Assembly: GCA_022834735.1 (NCBI GenBank)
Contig: BQKD01000001.1
Location: 1,961,659 to 2,025,658 of the forward strand
Length of the DNA stretch: 64,000 nucleotides
Source: Erysipelotrichaceae bacterium OPF54
Lineage (GTDB): Bacteria; Bacillota_I; Bacilli_A; Erysipelotrichales; Erysipelotrichaceae
Direction: 5' to 3'
The notes below the pieces were generated by a model. It saw only the letters and a list, made by a program, of their open reading frames with translations, searched no databases and had not been told where the DNA came from. The translations under genes were made by a program, and so were the position numbers. Below, piece after piece: positions 61,858 to 64,000 of the stretch (position 1 is its first letter; the number at the start of each line of letters is the position of its first letter).

Positions 61858-62307
61858 TCAGGACAGCAGATCTTCGCTTGCGGTCTGATGCAGATTTTCG
61901 GCAATCGAACTTAAGCATTTATACATTATTTCGCGTTCCGGTTCGCTTAGATCATGGCTGGCATGCAGGACGGCGTTGTCTGCGATCCGGTTCAACCGGT
62001 CTGCCAGTTCCTTTCCGTCCGGTGTCAGTTTGATTTTTGCGTTATAGCGCGTATTGTTCGTTTCTTCCTTGTAGACGAGACCATGCTTTTCGAGCGTTGC
62101 CAGGGATCTGGAAATTTCCGCTTTGTCTTTCTGGCATATTTCTTTGAGCCGTGCCGAGGTAATACCTTCTTCATACCTGTCGAGCGTGACAAGATACAGA
62201 GCGTGGGTCGCTTTCAATCCTTCGCTTTTCATGATTTCTCCGGCAATCCGGTTCCAGTCTTTCATGATCTCGAACAGGATGAGCGTGAAACGTTCAAATC
62301 GTGTCAT
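61858..62307 (-). CDS. MarR-family transcriptional regulator
   Basis: A 149-residue winged-helix repressor. The DNA-binding part is in residues 45-110 (HALYLVTLDRYEEGITSARLKEICQKDKAEISRSLATLEKHGLVYKE) with flanking dimerisation helices. The start at 62307 (MTRFERFTL) follows GGAG by 9 nt. The promoter is at 62348-62376, and a perfect palindrome GTTGAT/ATCAAC lies at its start point, fitting autorepression. No divergent target gene exists here; an orphan IS200/IS605-type end lies just upstream. Confidence 0.9.
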   Translation of the reverse strand: MTRFERFTLILFEIMKDWNRIAGEIMKSEGLKATHALYLVTLDRYEEGITSARLKEICQKDKAEISRSLATLEKHGLVYKEETNNTRYNAKIKLTPDGKELADRLNRIADNAVLHASHDLSEPEREIMYKCLSSIAENLHQTASEDLLS

Positions 62308-62327
62308 CTTTCCATCTCCTTCCGTTG

Positions 62328-62376
62328 GTTGATTTATCAACATACGAATTATACCCTTTCTATACCGGGAATGCAA
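62328..62376 (-). promoter_or_regulatory. MarR gene promoter and palindromic operator
   Basis: On the minus strand TTGCAT (62371-62376), 17 bp, TATAAT (62348-62353). GTTGAT-AA-ATCAAC at 62328-62341 is a perfect 6-bp inverted repeat spanning the expected start point, a likely binding site for the regulator itself. Confidence 0.68.
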
Positions 62377-62394
62377 CAGAGTAAACCGTGACAT

Positions 62395-62520
62395 CCTCCC
62401 CCGCCTGAAGAGGCGGGGGCTTCCTTTCGCTTAAAAAGCGAACAGTCGGTTCTCGTTCGAGCAGTCTATTGACTTCAGCATAAGCGAGCTATCTCCGTGT
62501 GCCCCACGGTTCTTTTTTAT
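62395..62520 (-). ncRNA. Orphan IS200/IS605-type right end, omegaRNA-like
   Basis: Minus strand: a structured stretch with ACCGTGGGGCACACGG (near 62493-62508), a hairpin TTCGCTTTTTAAGCGAA (62431-62447), and then the GC hairpin CCCCCGCC/GGCGGGGG followed by GGATGTCAC (62395-62425). This ending is typical of the tnpB 3' end/right end where omegaRNA scaffolds are encoded. No tnpB or tnpA coding sequence is present nearby; only a few codons upstream resemble a degraded tail. Any guide would be read from the sequence at 62394 downward, the MarR promoter. Recognition is from memory of these ends. Confidence 0.5.
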
Positions 62521-62626
62521 TCACAGGCTATGCCAATACGATTCGCATGCCTTCCTTATTCTGTAAATCATTTTTGGCTAAAATGCTATTTTGGCTAAAC
62601 TTCCCCCTTTCCCCCGTTACATCATG

Positions 62627-63926
62627 CTAACTTTGGTTTATAATAGTCACAAGATCTATTGCGATTTCTTCTTTTGTCTTGCCGAGATCCAGTAGATCCC
62701 GGATGACCGTTTTAAAGTTTCTCTTGGCTTTGCGAAGGCTCAGTTCGCGCGGTCTTCCATTGTCATCCATATCTTTTGGATGCCATTCTGCGCCATCTTT
62801 CAACATTGACCAGATACTGACAAGTATTTTCCTGGCAATCGCGATGATGAGCCCTTTTTTTTCCTTGTCTTCCTGCAATTCCGTTGAACTTGTACCGATA
62901 ATACGGATTCTGCGCCTTGATAGCTGCCCACGCACACTCCACGAGAACCGGTTTGAGATATTTCCCTCCCTTTGTAATATGCCGGCTGTTCTTCTTTCCA
63001 GCTGATTCATTTCGTCCTGGTACAAGTCCGGCCCATCGTGTCAGCTTGTCGGCTGTATAGAACGGATCCATATTGTTTCCTATTTCCGCAATGATCTTTA
63101 TAGCTGACATTCTTCCTATACCCGGAACGCTCATCAGAAGATCGATCTCTTTTTTATATTGGGCCGCCAGCATGTCGATCTCTTCATCCAGTGTCCTGAT
63201 CTGTTCTTCAAGGAACTGGAGATGCTGACGTGTATGGGCAATGATTTTCTTTTCGACCGCGTCAAATTCAAAACCATTGCATGCTTCCAGTATATCTTCC
63301 TGCGAAGCACGGCATCGGCTGTCGACGCAGCAGAGAATATCTTCTTTTGTATAGGGATCCTCACCAATCAGCAGATCGATGATCTTTTGTGCGCTTTTTG
63401 AAAAAACGCTTGAGAAAACCATATCCAGCTTATAGTTCCGGCATGTGAGCGAATTGATGAGACGGTTCTTCTCCTGCGTGCACTGCTGCACATATTTTAT
63501 TCTTAGACGCGTCAGTTCTCTTAATTTTCGGATCGTCCAGTCTGGAATAAAGCTTTTCTTCGTTTCGCCATGACGATACTTGTTGACGATCCACATGGCA
63601 TCTTTATCATCGTCTTTTTCGTCCCGAACAGCTTTCACCCATTTGGGATTCACGATACGGACTTCTTCCATATCGGATTCGAGAACATTGAAGACAGGAA
63701 TCCAGTATTTGCCTGTGGACTCCATGCAGACATGACGGCAGCCATGTTCCAGCAGCCAGTGATCGAAACGGATCAGATCGTTGGTAAAAGTAGAAAAACG
63801 TTTTTTGAAATAAGCCGGATGAAGAGGATCAGATGCGTCGCATACGACAGCGACAATAAAACGTTTGTGGACATCGACACCGCATGCGATCGGAAGTGTG
63901 ACATCCATCGGTTTAACTTTCGCCAT
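62627..63926 (-). pseudogene. IS110-family transposase with C-terminal frameshift
   Basis: The first frame (62763-63926, 387 codons) has the RuvC-like DEDD domain (GVDVHKRF, CMESTGKYW, DDKDAMWIVNKYR) and the C-terminal Ser domain (VPGIGRMSAIKII, GKKNSRHITKGGKYLKPVLVE). It then leaves the family pattern at NGIAGRQG. A +1 frame (62627-63025) continues with ELQEDKEKKGLIIAIARKILVSIWSML, the expected tail. The switch lies near 62880-62883, or at the run of eight A just downstream (62855-62862). Total would be about 432 residues. AAGGAGG precedes the start. The left end, where IS110 elements encode their bridge RNA, lies beyond or at the edge of the window. Confidence 0.88.
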
Positions 63927-64000
63927 AGCAATACCTCCTTAAAAAGATAGGCAGCGGATCAGTCTGATCACCGGTTTCGATACATTTGAAATGTCCGTGA
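63927..64000 (-). other. Partial left end of the IS110 element
   Basis: Only 74 bp of the region upstream of the transposase is in the window. It contains the ribosome binding site and a short dyad (GGTGATCAGACTGATCC). The bridge RNA, if present, cannot be judged. Confidence 0.35.

Overview
The window looks like the chromosome of a low-to-mid GC Gram-positive (Firmicutes) anaerobe, most likely a gut or oral member of the Erysipelotrichia or Clostridia; this assignment is inference. Supporting features are four T-box riboswitches in front of aminoacyl-tRNA synthetases, SepF, long-form HPF, RqcH/YlmH, a comG pseudopilus operon, CcpA-type cre sites and an Rnf ion-pumping complex. No respiratory chain genes are seen.

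Layout. 1-6.3 kb: T-box and start of pheS, a SpoU/TrmH methyltransferase, a HAD phosphatase with a diverged RpiA, purA, rqcH and a VanZ-like protein. 6.3-12.4 kb: the operon rnfC-D-G-E-A, a small Cys-rich membrane protein and a very short rnfB, divergent from apbE, whose product flavinylates Rnf subunits. 12.4-26.2 kb: cysE, tRNA-Leu(CAG), a purF homologue lacking the usual N-terminal Cys, ileS, ylmH, sepF, hpf, a DAHP synthase behind a candidate Tyr/Phe leader-peptide attenuator, a radical SAM protein, an alpha/beta hydrolase, tyrS and a patatin-like lipase. 26.3-40.0 kb: one giant secreted repeat protein (about 4,535 residues if intact) split by a 59-bp tandem duplication. 40.3-50.3 kb: a PD-(D/E)XK transposase-like nuclease, leuS, the comG operon, a CHAP-domain secreted protein, an 18-codon ORF with its own promoter and terminator, and a second alpha/beta hydrolase. 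50.3-54.7 kb: an operon of a HAD phosphatase, thyA, folA, a GH32 sucrase and an HD-domain protein. 54.7-64 kb: accessory end with two identical 1,809-bp insertion sequences in opposite orientation, each with a 9-bp target duplication. One interrupts a GyrI-like gene downstream of a MerR regulator, the other an oligopeptide-binding lipoprotein gene. Then come a MarR regulator with a palindromic operator, an orphan IS200/IS605-type (omegaRNA-like) end, and a frameshifted IS110 transposase.

How parts work together. The Rnf operon and apbE form a functional unit: RnfG carries the SGATVT flavinylation motif and RnfD a similar one, and ApbE attaches the FMN. Synthetase genes are tied to their cognate amino acid by T-boxes with readable specifiers UUC (Phe), AUC (Ile), UAC (Tyr) and CUC (Leu). 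Several plus-strand genes have a -10 hexamer exactly 6 nt before the ATG, implying leaderless mRNAs. The strongest points for follow-up are the duplication that switches off the giant surface protein, the leaderless Tyr/Phe attenuator, the reduced RnfB with its Cys-rich partner, and the orphan omegaRNA-like locus beside IS110.
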